Of a stretch of 64,000 nucleotides of DNA, positions 41,940 to 53,461 are shown one piece after another. The notes under the pieces are model-generated. The model had not been told where the DNA came from. It saw only the letters and a program-made list of their open reading frames with translations, and ran no database searches. The first letter of the stretch is position 1; every line of letters begins with the position of its first letter. The position numbers and the translations under genes are program-made. This stretch comes from Strigamia acuminata. Lineage: Eukaryota; Arthropoda; Chilopoda; Geophilomorpha; Linotaeniidae. Location: assembly GCA_949358305.1 (NCBI GenBank), contig OX442314.1:42478581-42542580 (forward strand). Direction: 5' to 3'.

Positions 41940-42690
41940 CAAGGTGTCCCAAATGAACGAAGCCGGTCAAATAACGAAAAGACCATTTGAGTTAGATGAA
42001 TGAAACAAATGTAGTACTAGTAAACTAAGTGAGGGCATTTCAAAAATGTGAAAAAATTTGACCTCTGACCATTTCTTCAAGGTCATTCCAACTCTAACTT
42101 TTAAACTAAGACTGATAGAGCAAAATTCTCAATTGAAAAAAGAAAGAGCACCTTCTGTTTAGTATAAAACTGCTCATCAAACTTACTCTAACACAATAAA
42201 GATAAAATTACAAAAAAAATATAAATTATGAAAAAGTCTTGATCTTGGTTTTCTTTTTTGTGTTTTTTGACTTTTTCATAATTTTATTTGTTAAATATCA
42301 TTTAAAATACCAGTTAAATTAATAACAATTCATGACTGCATAGTAATTAAATACAAAAAAGTCAAAAAATACAAAAATGAAAACCAAGATCAAGACTTTT
42401 CATGATTTATTTTTTTCGTAATTTTATCTGTTATTGTGTTAGAGTAAGTTTGATGAGCAGGTTTATACTAAACAGAAGGTGCTCTTTCTTTTTTCAATTG
42501 AGAATTTTGCTCTATCAGTCTTAGTTTAAAAGTTAGAGTTGGAATGACCTTGAAGAAAAGGTCAGAGGTCAAATTTTTTCACATTTTTGAAATGTCCTCA
42601 CTTAGTTTACTAGTACTACATTTGTTTCATTCATCTCACTCAAATGGTCTTTTCGTTATTTGACCGGCTTCGTTCATTTGGGACACCTTG
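41940..42690. mobile_element. 751-bp fold-back element, TA target duplication
   Basis: CAAGGTGTCCCAAATGAACG at 41940 is the reverse complement of the end at 42690, and the inverted repeats extend ~300 bases into each arm around a ~130-base AT-rich centre. TA flanks at 41938-41939 and 42691-42692. Typical of mariner-type MITEs; no ORF. Confidence 0.85.
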
Positions 42691-42792
42691 TATATTAAGT
42701 GAAGTAAATATTAGGTTAAGGAAACCTAGGTTAGGTTTAGAAAAGGTCAATTAATCGGTTTTTAAAGAATTTAATATTAGGCTTGAAAAATA

Positions 42793-43362
42793 CAGGGTGT
42801 ATCAGAATTCATGTTACACAGAAATAGCGGGTATACAGAGGGACCAGGAGATCACGTTTCCACTAATCAAAAATTCCAAAAAAAATTTCCCCTTTTGTTA
42901 CAACCCAAAAACAATGGAAGATTTCAAATATCGGGCGTCACGCGTATCGCCCACATTTGCCAGGTTAAAGCGTAATTCTCAAATAAAAAGACACAATCGG
43001 TAGCCAACAGCAGAAGTTTATTACAAGAAATGCTTTACATGTTCAAATGCATAACTTGGTAAATAATCTAAGGAAATTAATCTTTTACATAAATGATTTA
43101 TTTTAGTTTTTCCAGATTTTTGGTTTTTTTTATGATTCTTTAACATTAAAATGATAGGTTTGTATCTTTTTATTTGATAATTGCACTTTAACTTGGAAAA
43201 TGTGGGCGATATGCGTGACGTGATATTTGAAATCTTCTATTGTTTTTGGGGTTGTAACCATGTGGGAATTTTTTTTTGGAATTTTTGATTAGTTGAAATG
43301 TGATCTCCTGGTCCCCCTCTATACCCCTTATTTCTGTGTAACATGAATTCTGATACACCCTG
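42793..43362. mobile_element. 570-bp MITE, TA target duplication
   Basis: CAGGGTGTATCAGAATTCAT at 42793 is mirrored at 43362, with ~170-base diverged inverted arms (both contain the GTGGGCGATA-type phrase, inverted) and TA on both sides (42791-42792, 43363-43364). A different family from its neighbour only 100 bases away. Confidence 0.85.
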
Positions 43363-43364
43363 TA

Positions 43365-44230
43365 TATACATACCGGTATGTGAATTGTGATGACCATCCA
43401 CGTTGTACGAGTTTAAGCTACTCGTTTATTTTATTTGTGTGCATCATTCTAGACTGTTCAAGATTTATTTCTACACTGATCTGTTCGGCAAATTTGAGAG
43501 AAATTTGAAAATTATTGAGTTCGTTTAGACGCCATTTCGCCATTTCGCGATTGCTGTTTCCCTTTCGTTTTCCGTTATTTTATTTTCAAACATTTCCCTT
43601 ACTAAGGAATTGGATCGAAACATCTTTTATTGCATGGCTTCATACCTATTGTTGCATCCGAGTTGACTAATAACCTATCGACAAATAACCTCCAATCTAA
43701 AATGAGCGTCGCTAAAATGATGGAGATCCCGTAGTTTTGGCTCTGTATGGTCTGTTTCTCCTTTCACTGCTTCCATATTTCATATTCTTTTTTTTCTCCA
43801 ATCTTGCAGTTTGGAATATTTTAAAAATATTTGACAATACCTTTAACTCTTTCTCTTCAAATTTCTGCTCGTGTTTTCTCTGGTTGAATTTCTTGTTGGG
43901 GTCAACACTGAGCATTGACATAAAAATGTGAAACAATAGTCCAGAGCCCGTTTGGCCAAAGGCCCAAACTACTGAACTGTAAACCTGAAACCTGAAGAAT
44001 GGAAAACATGAAAAAAAAGGCATGAAAATCAAATGGCAAAAAAAAAAAACCCAAAAAAAAACATACAACAAAATAATAAGTGAAATATAAGGCGGGTCTG
44101 ACATGCATTGAGCGAACGAGTACTCGAAACAAGAAAATAAGCACATTCAGTGTATTGCTGCTTTTTCTTTGCCTTTGTTTTTGTGGTGAGCATGGGGGTT
44201 AAATATTTCTCCCTGAGCGGATATTTGCCC
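43365..44230. other. Non-coding stretch
   Basis: AT-rich, with long A and T runs near 44035-44060. The minus-strand ORFs here are hydrophobic runs from T-rich sequence with no domain. Confidence 0.3.
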
Positions 44231-44239
44231 CATGACTCA

Positions 44240-44970
44240 CTGCAATAGACCGGTCGTTCCCCTCGTGTTGGCTCCGCCTCTCCCTGAGCAGGTGTGTGCC
44301 CCGAGGGGAGTGAGGTGTCGGGTGGCAAGCCCCCATTGGCTGCGCCGGCCCCTCACACTGACCCATAAAAAGGAGAAATTCTCGCCAAAAGTCAGAACTT
44401 ACACAAACGACACCAAGAACACAGCAACTACCTCACCGTCAGGCCAACTTCAAGTACAAGTTAGGATTGATCGAGGACCGCTGAGTCAAGTGCAACTGTA
44501 ACTCTCACGAATTTACACTGTGTGTTATTTCCAGCGAAAGCAGGATAATAACCTTTGTGAATTCACACCGAATAACCGACCCACGGTTATTCCGCCACCG
44601 AAGTGTTCGAGCGCCCTGTAAGAAACTCCCCGTTTCTGGTCAGAGCCTTGAGACGCCAAAATCAACCCCTAGACAACAGGCACGGATAGAAGACTCGAAA
44701 GAGCATTCCACCGCGTCCGTGAACGACGAATCCGTGACGAATTAACGACAACTCGAGACGCCGCCTTTGTTCCGCCAACCACGCGGAACCGACGACGCCA
44801 TCTTGAGAAATCCTTTGTTCGACTCTGACCAAGTCGACCCTAGTTTTTATACTGAGTGTATTTAAGGCATAACGCCTATTGAATAAAACCTATTTGTTCA
44901 TTTACATATACTTAGTATTCATTTGGGTAATTTACATATTTAGTAAGATCACAGGTAAAGTATTACACGT
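44240..44970 (+). repeat. LTR-like sequence (promoter, leader, polyadenylation signal)
   Basis: A GC-rich start, a TATA-like CCCATAAAAAGG at ~44364, a ~500-base transcribed-like region and GAATAAAACC at ~44880 give the layout of an LTR. No TG...CA borders or target duplication could be fixed, and no internal coding region follows. Confidence 0.35.
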
Positions 44971-45091
44971 TAGCATTTAAAGCCTATACAAGTAGGACGC
45001 GACATTTTGTACTACATAAGGGTCTTTTGTGCAGCTGATTACTTGGTTCCAGTTACTTGTTTGCCCGCTACATTTTGTAATGCGGTAACCT

Positions 45092-45558
45092 TTTTCTGTG
45101 CAGAAAATAGTTTTCTGTGCAGAAAATAGTTTTCTGTGCAGAAAATAGTTTTCTGTGCAGAAAATAGTTTTCTGTGCAGAAAATAGTTTTCTGTGCAGAA
45201 AATAGTTTTCTGTGCAGAAAATAGTTTTCTGTGCAGAAAATAGTTTTCTGTGCAGAAAATAGTTTTCTGTGCAGAAAATAGTTTTCTGTGCAGAAAATAG
45301 TTTTCTGTGCAGAAAATAGTTTTCTGTGCAGAAAATAGTTTTCTGTGCAGAAAATAGTTTTCTGTGCAGAAAATAGTTTTCTGTGCAGAAAATAGTTTTC
45401 TGTGCAGAAAATAGTTTTCTGTGCAGAAAATAGTTTTCTGTGCAGAAAATAGTTTTCTGTGCAGAAAATAGTTTTCTGTGCAGAAAATAGTTTTCTGTGC
45501 AGAAAATAGTTTTCTGTGCAGAAAATAGTTTTCTGTGCAGAAAATAGTTTTCTGTGCA
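45092..45558. repeat. 19-bp near-palindromic minisatellite, ~24.6 copies
   Basis: Unit TTTTCTGTGCAGAAAATAG repeated without visible error. Each unit contains TTTTCTG..CAGAAAA, a 7-bp inverted repeat around two bases. Because 19 is not a multiple of 3, all frames rotate, which explains the spurious repetitive ORFs on the minus strand. Confidence 0.95.
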
Positions 45559-45559
45559 T

Positions 45560-46920
45560 TGTGTAACAAAACCTACACTGGTTTATACGTACAATATATT
45601 TATATAATAATAACAATAACACGTTTTGGAGATAATGGCCAGCAATTCATTCTCAGTTGTGTGGTCAAATTCTCTTTTTGCTTTTGTCCCTTGTTCTTTT
45701 GCTTTTAACGTGTGTAATGCTAACACACTTCCTTTGTTGTAAAGCTTTAGCCTAAACTGACATTTAATTCTAGATATTTGAACTATCTATTTGACCTGTT
45801 CTTGCGTGTGATTGATGAAACAACACTTTCACTACAAGCACCAGGGCCGATACGGCCGGCATCACTTTTAAATTTAGGCAATTCTGGCATACCATCATGC
45901 AATTGGTCGGTGTTAAGAAAGCAGCATCGCTGCGGCAGACTGAAATTGAGCAGTCGAAGTAGAAAATTGGGCAAATTGTGCAATGCATCACCTAACACTT
46001 CTACGATTAATTTTTGAAAGGTTTTGCGTTCGCAAATCGTTTGGAGTGGTTGAAGCAGGATTAAAGATATTTTGTCAAAAGTTGATGAAAGTTGAGTGTG
46101 AATGAATGCATACGTGTGGTTTGATGAAAACTTTAACAGGAAGTGGTTTTATTCTACTAATTTTGGGGGTCTTCAAAGTAAATTCAGGGAAAGCCCCCAG
46201 GCACAACACATGTTTCCCTGACACGTCATTCAATGTCAGGGCTTCAAATATAAACAAAACAAATACAGAATTTAGATGGAAAAAGAAAACATTTACACAA
46301 ATAAAATAAATTCAATTAAAAAATTAAAAGTTTTAACAAAAGCTTCAGGCACATTGACCAGGGCGGAGTATGGCTTCGACTGAAGGCATCTGGATGTGTT
46401 TGCACTTATACGTCCGCGCAAAATAATGCACTAAACTTATAAAAGCACTAAAACATTTAATAGATTAAGTACAACAAATTGGTCCTTATGACAACAAAAT
46501 TAGCCTCCATAACTAACGAATGGGCCAAATTTTCTTCTGCTATTTTTGCAATTAAATTGGTTTCTTCCCAATCCTCGTCATACCTTGTTCTCTCCAGAGT
46601 ATAGCATAGCCAACATGGCTGCTTGGATTTTTTTCGCAGGAAAATCTACCTAAAATCATTAATTTATTTTAGTTTAAAAAAATAAATAATTACCGGTAGC
46701 TATCGAAAAGTTGGTAACGTGCCAATAAGTTTAAAGTTGATGTGCCGTTAAAATATAAAAAAAAAAACATCAAAATCAATCACTAAAATCAGATAAATCA
46801 AATAAATTACTGTGTTCAGTCATATGGAACATTTGAAATGCCAATAGATAAAGTCACAACCGGCTAAAACTACAAAAAAAAATTAATAACAAGTGGGACT
46901 TACGGTACTTTTGATGACAT
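45560..46920. other. Non-coding stretch
   Basis: No supported gene. A short imperfect palindrome CCCTGACACGTCATTCAATG... near 46216 and AT-rich sequence are the only structure seen. Confidence 0.3.
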
Positions 46921-46921
46921 T

Positions 46922-46978
46922 AGGCCTCTGGAAGTGCTTGGGCCTCTGGAAGTGCTTTGGCCTCTGGGAGTGCTTGGA
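46922..46978. repeat. 19-bp tandem repeat, three copies
   Basis: GGCCTCTGGAAGTGCTTGG and two variants in a row. Confidence 0.7.
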
Positions 46979-47172
46979 CCCTCAAATGAACCACCGAATA
47001 CACGAGGACTCTTGGATGTACTAGGGCCTGACATCCACTCCTTGAGTGTTTTTACCCGTCGTATAGGTGAAGTTTTCCTGGGTTTTACTGCTCGTGTATC
47101 CTTGAAGGTTTCGTTGGTGTTTCTATCGGTGGTGTCCTTAATCTTTCCGTGGCTGCCCCTAAGTTAGCTGCA

Positions 47173-47396
47173 TGTATTGAATTATCAGGTCTTTAACGGA
47201 TAAAACCATGCTTAAGGCCTTCTTTAATTAACTGATTGTGACCAACCCGGTCTCCTCCAGTCACCCCCTACACCCTCAAACCCCTGACTGACCACAACTG
47301 GCCACCAGGAGGCGTCCTACGACACCCTCGTTCACCCTTTACCTTGTATATAATATTTGTCACTTCCGGAATAAAATATATACGTCTAAGCCTTAC
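47173..47396 (+). repeat. Candidate short solo LTR
   Basis: Begins TGTATTGAATT and ends GCCTTACA. It contains a TATA-like TTGTATATAATA and GGAATAAAATA close to the end, the compact layout of a Copia-type LTR. No matching target duplication was found. Confidence 0.35.
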
Positions 47397-47399
47397 AAC

Positions 47400-47885
47400 C
47401 ACGCGGTCACTTCTTCACCCTTACACTGATGTATTCGACGTTCGATTATCCAGGCACCTTCACTGATAGTGTATGACATTTGCACAAAAGCAAAGACTGT
47501 GTCTAACAAGTAAGGGCGGGCGAGGTGAGAAAGCGATTAAAAAACTAAAATTAATAAACGCCCCAGCGTTAAATCGAGGTAGTACAAGCTCTTCTCTAGT
47601 CTGCACACGCAATCGCTCCCTTCAGCTTATGTGGCGGATGGTCTCCTTGTAGAAAATTAGATCGGGAAATGAATTCTGCACCAAATGTGAGAAAAAGAAC
47701 GCGGGATTTAATAATTCCATGTAAGACGTGGAGAAAAACAATAAGAAGAAGTACAAGTAACAACAACAGTTGCTAGGCAGTTGAAAAACAACTCCAACTA
47801 TGGTAATCCAATCGATACATCAATGTTTACATGATAATAAACCATACAATCATAAATAATTACATAATAACACAAATCAAACATG
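47400..47885. other. Non-coding stretch
   Basis: Contains GTGGCGGATGGTCTCCTTGT near 47631, similar to CGTGGCAGATGGTCACCTTG near 48641 at the BEL/Pao leader, so part of this may be a second BEL-type leader. Otherwise nothing supported. Confidence 0.3.
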
Positions 47886-47889
47886 CATA

Positions 47890-48640
47890 ACATCAACTAT
47901 CGGTTGCATATCGCAAATCTCGGAGAACAAAGGCCAACACGCCTTGTCCCTTTCACATCAACATTCAAACTTCCTAAGCCTCTCAAATGTGACTGGCAAG
48001 TAGAGAACAATGATCGCAAAGCAACAACATCCGGCACCCGGTCCACCGCTGAAAGTCGTTGCAATCCGTCAATATGCGATTGAACGATTAGAGTCGGCCT
48101 GCCAAACTGCATTTCCAAAACATCCAAGGCCTGCGCATAATTTCGGGCTTCTAGCGTGAAATTGGCAATGGCCGCAGCTTTGATGCGAAGACGAGTGAGA
48201 CAAGCGCGAATGAGGCCGAAACTCATGAGGCAAGGGCGAGTGAGACAAGGGACTCGTGGACCCCTTCCGAACAGAGGGACTTGATTGTCCAAGCCGCTTC
48301 CTCAAAACTTCAAATTGTGTCTCAGCGTCTGTCAACTTCATCTCATATCCATGGGCAGTCTCCAGTTCTGCCTCAATTTGGTCATCTAGCCAAATGTCCA
48401 GCAGCTTTTCTTCTAAGTCATTCAGTTTCTTGGTCATTGGCTGAAGTCTTCCTAAAATGAGCACCAATGGTTCCAAATCCTGGCCAACTGCCTTGATTGC
48501 CACTTGGAACTCCCCATAGTATCGGGTGACTCATCCTCGAAGTGACTTCCTTTGGGCTAGTAATCCTCTGGATGGACCAGCCTCTTCTATCTTCAAAGTC
48601 TTGACCAGTTGACCAAATTCTTGGTCCACGGTACCAAAAC
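47890..48640 (-). pseudogene. BEL/Pao-type gag remnant
   Basis: The minus strand starts after a TTTTGGTACCGTGGACC leader (typical position of the BEL primer region). It then reads an N-terminal VKTLKIEEAGPSRGLLAQRK piece and a coiled stretch KKLNDLEEKLLDIWLDDQIE. After a break it reads ARNYAQALDVLEMQFGRPTL and RSLFSTCQSHLRGLGSLN, the DUF1759-type Pao Gag motifs. Stops and an internal deletion/replacement near 48180-48300 make it dead. Confidence 0.6.
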
Positions 48641-49186
48641 GTGGCAGATGGTCACCTTGTTCCGGTCAAGAACAAGTGGGGTTGGGTGAGGCTGGTTGCA
48701 CCAACGCGAGCACTGGGCTAACCCGCCACCACAGGTGACGTAGTTGCCCAGAAGCGACCTCAGGAGAGTGAGAATGGAGGGAGCTACCACCACTGACTCA
48801 TATGGAGTCTTAGAACCTAAGGTCCAAGTCAATGTTGGGGAGAGAAAGCAGACAGGTTTAGTCTCATTGAAAACCAAGTCAAGTCATCAATAAAGAAAAC
48901 TTAGAATAATAACAGCATAATTAACAGACAGCAAAGCATTATTACTAACAATGAAGTAGAGAGAAAAAAGGCTTCATGGGAATAGTAGAACATAGGAAAT
49001 ATAACAGGAAAATGAGAATTAAACAATAACAAAGCAATAAATTACAATAAAAGAGGATAATAAACACAGTAAGTAAGAAATAACAGTAATTTCAAGCAAT
49101 TCTCAAAGAGGTTAAATCTCCATGACAACAATTCTGTTTAGGTTTAATACTAAGTAAGCCTACTCTAACAAGGTTTATTTCCTACT
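48641..49186. other. Non-coding stretch beside retroelement remnants
   Basis: 48641-48880 may be the LTR/leader side of the BEL remnant; the rest is AT-rich with no feature. Confidence 0.3.
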
Positions 49187-49622
49187 CTAAACAGCCTCGA
49201 AATCCTTTGGTTGCTCTATGTAAATCCTTTTCTTCAGTTTTCTGTATAGATATGCGGTCTTAACATCATGTTGATCCAGGAGTAAAATTTCTTTGGCCGC
49301 TATGTCCAACAGTATTCTTAACGATTCTATTCTGACCACTGGTGAAAATGTTTGGTCGTAGTCTATTCCCGGTCGCTGCCCGCATCCGACCGCTACGAGT
49401 CGGGCTTTGTGACGAATTATCGAGCCGTCCGCATTAAACTTTATGTGAAAAACCCATTTGGATTTGACCGACTTCGCATCGCTAGGTCGTGGCTTTATTT
49501 TCCAAACTTTATGTTGGTGCATTGAATTTATTTCCTCCTGCATGGCCTTTCGCCGTTCGCTTGCATCATCCGACGCCACAGCTTCAGGTGAGTATGAGCT
49601 GGTCAGTTCATGTAGAATCTCC
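49187..49622 (-). pseudogene. Ty1/copia reverse-transcriptase fragment
   Basis: The minus strand reads AMQEEINSMHQHKVW, KSKWVFHIKFNADGSI, RHKARLVAVGCGQRPGIDYD, QTFSPVVRIESLRILLDIAA and QHDVKTAYLYRKLKKRIYIE, the N-terminal half of the copia RT (RVT_2). It ends at 49187 before the catalytic YxDD motif and on the other side is cut at 49623 by the duplicated elongin-A sequence. Confidence 0.88.
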
Positions 49623-50147
49623 TTCATGGAAGCGATGATGACTAGCAGGAACACCTTTCGAGGTCGAGTGGCTCTGTCTGGGAAAAAGAACAGAGTCGTA
49701 CCGAATTCGTTAACAAATGTCCAACTACAACGCTGCACGAACTTAGCTGAAAGAATTAAGGGGCAGAGTTTTGAAGAGTTGAGCCCTTACATGCGCAAGT
49801 GCACGGCTCAACAGTTGAGCCAAGTGGAGACGATTAATCCTTATCTACTTGGCAAAACTGAGAAGTTCTGGATGGGAATTTGCAGTCGGCATTTTATTAA
49901 CGAGGTGCCGGAACAAGAGGAGACGTGGATAAAGTTTCATCAGCGTCGAGTTTTCGAACGAACCGCTGAATTAAAATTGTTGGCTGAAGTGATAGATGCA
50001 AAAGCCGACGGGATTGCAGCAAGGCAAAGGCTTGCCAGATTCATGGACGCTACTGGTGCAGTTTCGGCTGTAAATGCAACGAGAGTAAAGCTCAAAGCGT
50101 CCAGAATAGTCACCAATGAGAAGAAAGGTGCAAAAATTCAAAAATAA
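49623..50147 (+). pseudogene. Second copy of the elongin-A-like domain, 5'-truncated
   Basis: Aligns with 860-1384, from the TTCATGGAAGCGATGATGAC junction to the same stop, with ~20 base changes of which about ten change the amino acid (for example E to K in the FWMG segment, G to D in IGAKAD). The first ~77 residues and the promoter of the original are missing. The frame is still open and even extends upstream to 49458 through the antisense of the copia fragment, giving a potential 229-residue chimeric ORF. No promoter was seen, so I call it a pseudogene. Confidence 0.75.
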
Positions 50148-50235
50148 TTAAAATTATGTACATTATCATCATTTTCTAAAATTTTAGATTTATTTTTATT
50201 GCGAAATGAGATTTTTTTTAACTTTCAAATTATTT

Positions 50236-50918
50236 TTCACCTGCAGTACATGCTTGCAAGTCAAGATGCAGTGGTCGAATTACAACAAACAAGTTATCAG
50301 AAAAATTTTACGTCCACAAATCCTTGTTACAACGAATTTTGAAAATTGCTTACATGGGACTCACAACTAATGTCCTAGAGCAGGGGTCGGCAAATAATTT
50401 TAAGTGGGGTCCGGTTACTATTGAAAATTTTTATCGAGGTCCAGAAAAACAAAACACTTAAAAACCTTACTAAAAACCCATGAAAACAGAAAAAACACTT
50501 AAAAACCAAATATACACCCCAGTAAACACACACAACCCAAAAAAAAACACCGAAAAACCAAAGAAACCGGGGGAAAACGTCACCGCGGTCCAAGTTTTGA
50601 CCTTTCGCTGTTACAAAAGCTTGCTTGTAACGCACTGAAAGCACCTTATCGATGCTTCACTGCATCACCACGAAAACAAGCGATAAAATTGATTAGGCGA
50701 CCTCGTCATCACCTTCAGTAGCAACACGACCAGTCACTCTTGTGGTCAAACCGACAGCCCTGCGCAGTCCAACAGTACATTTCGTATGTTAATAAAATCT
50801 GCTGCAACACAACGCAACACTTCGAAGAAATGCCTTCTAGGGTACCAGTACAAAGTTTACATCTCTCCGAACCATCGCCGCCAATTTTGACAAACTCGAT
50901 GGCGTGAAACATCTCCGT
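50236..50918. other. Unrelated insert within the duplicated elongin/LRR segment
   Basis: Duplicated homology to the locus at 0.86-1.67 kb stops at ~50235 and resumes at ~50919. In between, GCAGGGGTCGGCAAATAAT near 50384 resembles a hAT-type terminal repeat, but the matching other end was not found. Confidence 0.4.
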
Positions 50919-51106
50919 AAGACACCAACTACAATTACCTCATACAATTTAGACCAATTTCTAATTAAACTCCACACAGCTCCCTGTTTTATTGACGACC
51001 TCTACCAACGGCACAGCGAACTGCACTTCCACGTGCACGACCGCAAACTCCCGGCGAAGATATTTGTCCACCGCGCACTCCGCCAGCTGGACACTTCGTG
51101 TCACTG
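50919..51106 (+). pseudogene. Second copy of the LRR gene's first exon
   Basis: Matches 1480-1667 with few changes (I to V in AKIFIHR, N to S-like silent changes) and then diverges at TCGTGTCA. The LRR-bearing second exon is not present, so this is a fragment. Confidence 0.8.
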
Positions 51107-51409
51107 CTTAGCAACCATTGATTATTGTTGCTTTATACAATAGTTTAGGGTTCAAAATGGTGGTTATGATACATATAACAATTTTTTCTTGATCTGTTAA
51201 TAAAATTTACATGGGACCAAACTGTTGCGATGTCTTACACAGTCCACATGTCAACGGTAATTGCGATTTAATTTCCAGAAGGAAATAAAATCTGAATGAA
51301 TAGAAAGAAAAAATGATAAATTTCAATAAACCGAAATATTCTTAAAGTAAAATAGTTGAAATCAGAATCGAAAAATAATTTTATTCAATAAATATATGAG
51401 CACAAAGTT

Positions 51410-53461
51410 TCATTTCCCCTCGCTTTTAATCCGAAGAGTCGCCGAAATTGCGTCAATCTCCTGCGAAAACTGCAAAGTCAACAACCGAGGCTTGGACAAA
51501 ACGCTCTGATTGCTCGCCACTGCCAAACTGACCGAATCCACACCCGACTGCACAGTAAAAGTGAGTCCAGCATTCCCTTGCGGTGGTCGCCAATAGAACA
51601 GCCGCGACTGATGGGGCATCATCTCATTCGGAGTGTCCACGAAACAAACCGTAATAGTATGTCTTCGACTCAGGAAATTCAGAGCGAGAGTCAGCACGGT
51701 CTGCGGCAAAAACCAACCGGCGTAACGCTGGACAATGGCCCCGATCAAAACGTGCAGCGGTCGTTCATGCACGGCCCTCATCTGCTGACCGACCAATCTC
51801 AGCCGGCCAATCGGATCCGCTTCCCCGGTCGGCAAATCCACGAGCGCGAAAGCCGCGGTGTTCCGCTCGCCGATGACCACCGGCAGGATCGCCGACACCG
51901 AGTCGGGAATCGGTGCCCCCGAAAGCGCCAAGAAACTCCGCAACGCCCCGGCACAGGCGGCCAATAGGACGTCGACGTCCGTCACTTTTCCGGCTTTGGC
52001 GATCCTCCGGACGAGTTTCTTCTTGACCGGCGTCGTCCAGGCGAGAATCCGGTTCCCGGGCGAAACGCTAGCTCTTAAGAGGGGGACGTTCTCGACCGGG
52101 GTGGTCAGCTGAGTGGCGCAAACATAGGGGGCTATGACCACGAGTTTGGCCGCGTCGAGCACTTCGGACGCCGCTTCGCTCAAGTAACGTCGCCCGTCGT
52201 CGTTGTGGCCGGCGAAAAGTCGGAGTTTGCTGAGGATGAGTTTGGCGAGGGTCAGGGGAGAGAGTAGAATGGTCAGTACGGTCGATGGGGTGAGTTTGTT
52301 GGGTTCTGGACAGACGTGGGAGGCCAGGGTGTGCGTGGCCCAGTTGCCTCGTAATAGTGGCGGGGTGTTTTTGGTCCACAGGTTGCAGGATGTCGGGGAG
52401 AGGAGGTCGGTGAGCGGCGGAAGACTGTCGACGACGAGGTGGTGGGAGCAGATGAGGACGGCCCAGCTTCGAGTGTAGGGAATGAGCACGACTTGCCAGG
52501 GTGGTCGGTCTTTCGGGAGTTGCTTGGAGCAGATGGTGCCGATGAAATCCTGCAAATAGAAAAAGGGAATTAGGTTTTTAAAGTGGCACATTAGAAATGA
52601 ATTTTTGTTTTCGATTAAACCGCGGTTTTATGCGGCTAAAATGTCATTTTTATCCTTAAATTTAATGTTTGCGTGCATAAAAATGCATTTTTGCGTCTAA
52701 AAAGTATATTTTTGCGTCTAAAAATGCATTTTTGCGTCTAAAAAGGCATTTTTGAGTCTAATAAGTAGATTTTTGCAAATAAAAATGCATTTTCGCTTTT
52801 AAAAAGTAGATTTTTGCTAATAAAAACGCATTTTCGTGTCTGAAAAGCACATTTATGCGCCTAAATTCTCAAATTCAAAATGTTTTTTTGTTTTACCTGT
52901 AATTGTGCGTCGCTGTTGGCTTTTCTTGGGTGAACAGACAGCTGTCCGCCTGCGTCTAATTCCGCATCGTCTTTCTGCCACAAATAACAGCCCAAACGGA
53001 CGCACAAACGGCGTCGGAGAACTGAATATTTCTCCACCTGCGACTGCATGATCTGCAGCACTTCGGCGCGCAGTTGCGACAAAGTCACGTCCCCGTCGTC
53101 GAGAAGAAGAACGGCGACCGCCAAACCGGGCCATCGACGCGTGTCCAGCGCTGATCGCAGCGAATTACTGCTCACCAACTCCAGTTCCGGATGGCATCGG
53201 CGAAAAACTCTGTTTAGGAAACAACGCCATGTCTGAACACCTAAACAAACAAAAAGTGAGGTTAAAACAATGAAAACAATGATTTTGCGCTTTTTGTTAT
53301 TTACCTGCAACCCAGGCAAAGAGAAATGGAGCGAAAACGAGCGAAAACGCCAAAGCGATCGCAACTGCAGTTTGGTGTCGCACATGCTGAATTAGTGAGC
53401 AAATCAACACGCAAATAAAATCGAAAACACGGCACAGCAAAGAGAGAAAGTAGTAAAACAT
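51410..53461 (-). CDS. WSD/DGAT-like membrane acyltransferase, three exons
   Basis: Exons (minus): 53461-53305, 53240-52897, 52549-51410. Donors GTAAAT and GTAAAA, acceptors TTTAG and TTGCAG; total 1641 bases, 546 residues, in frame. The start ATG at 53461 opens two hydrophobic segments (~1-25 MFYYFLSLLCRV..., ~30-52 TAVAIALAFSLVFAPFLFAW), i.e. a membrane anchor. Residues 203-208 are HHLVVD, the HHxxxD acyltransferase site of wax-ester synthase/acyl-CoA:diacylglycerol acyltransferases (usually followed by Gly, here Ser), preceded by PPWQVVLIP as in the family. The C-terminal half has NTAAFALVDLPTG and a strand-rich DUF1298-like region. Expected reaction: acyl transfer from acyl-CoA to a fatty alcohol or diacylglycerol at the ER; substrate unknown. 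Intact. Confidence 0.8.
52600..52870. repeat. Tandem repeat in intron 2 of the acyltransferase gene
   Basis: Repeated phrase AAAATGCATTTTTGCGTCT with variants (AAGTAGATTTTTGC, GGCATTTTTGAGTC), unit ~20-24 bases, filling most of a 347-base intron. The short intron 1 (64 bases) has none. Confidence 0.75.

Noticed and set aside
45039-45622. Repetitive ORFs of 176-184 aa on the minus strand
   Set aside because: Created by the 19-bp minisatellite, which has no stop in any frame on that strand.
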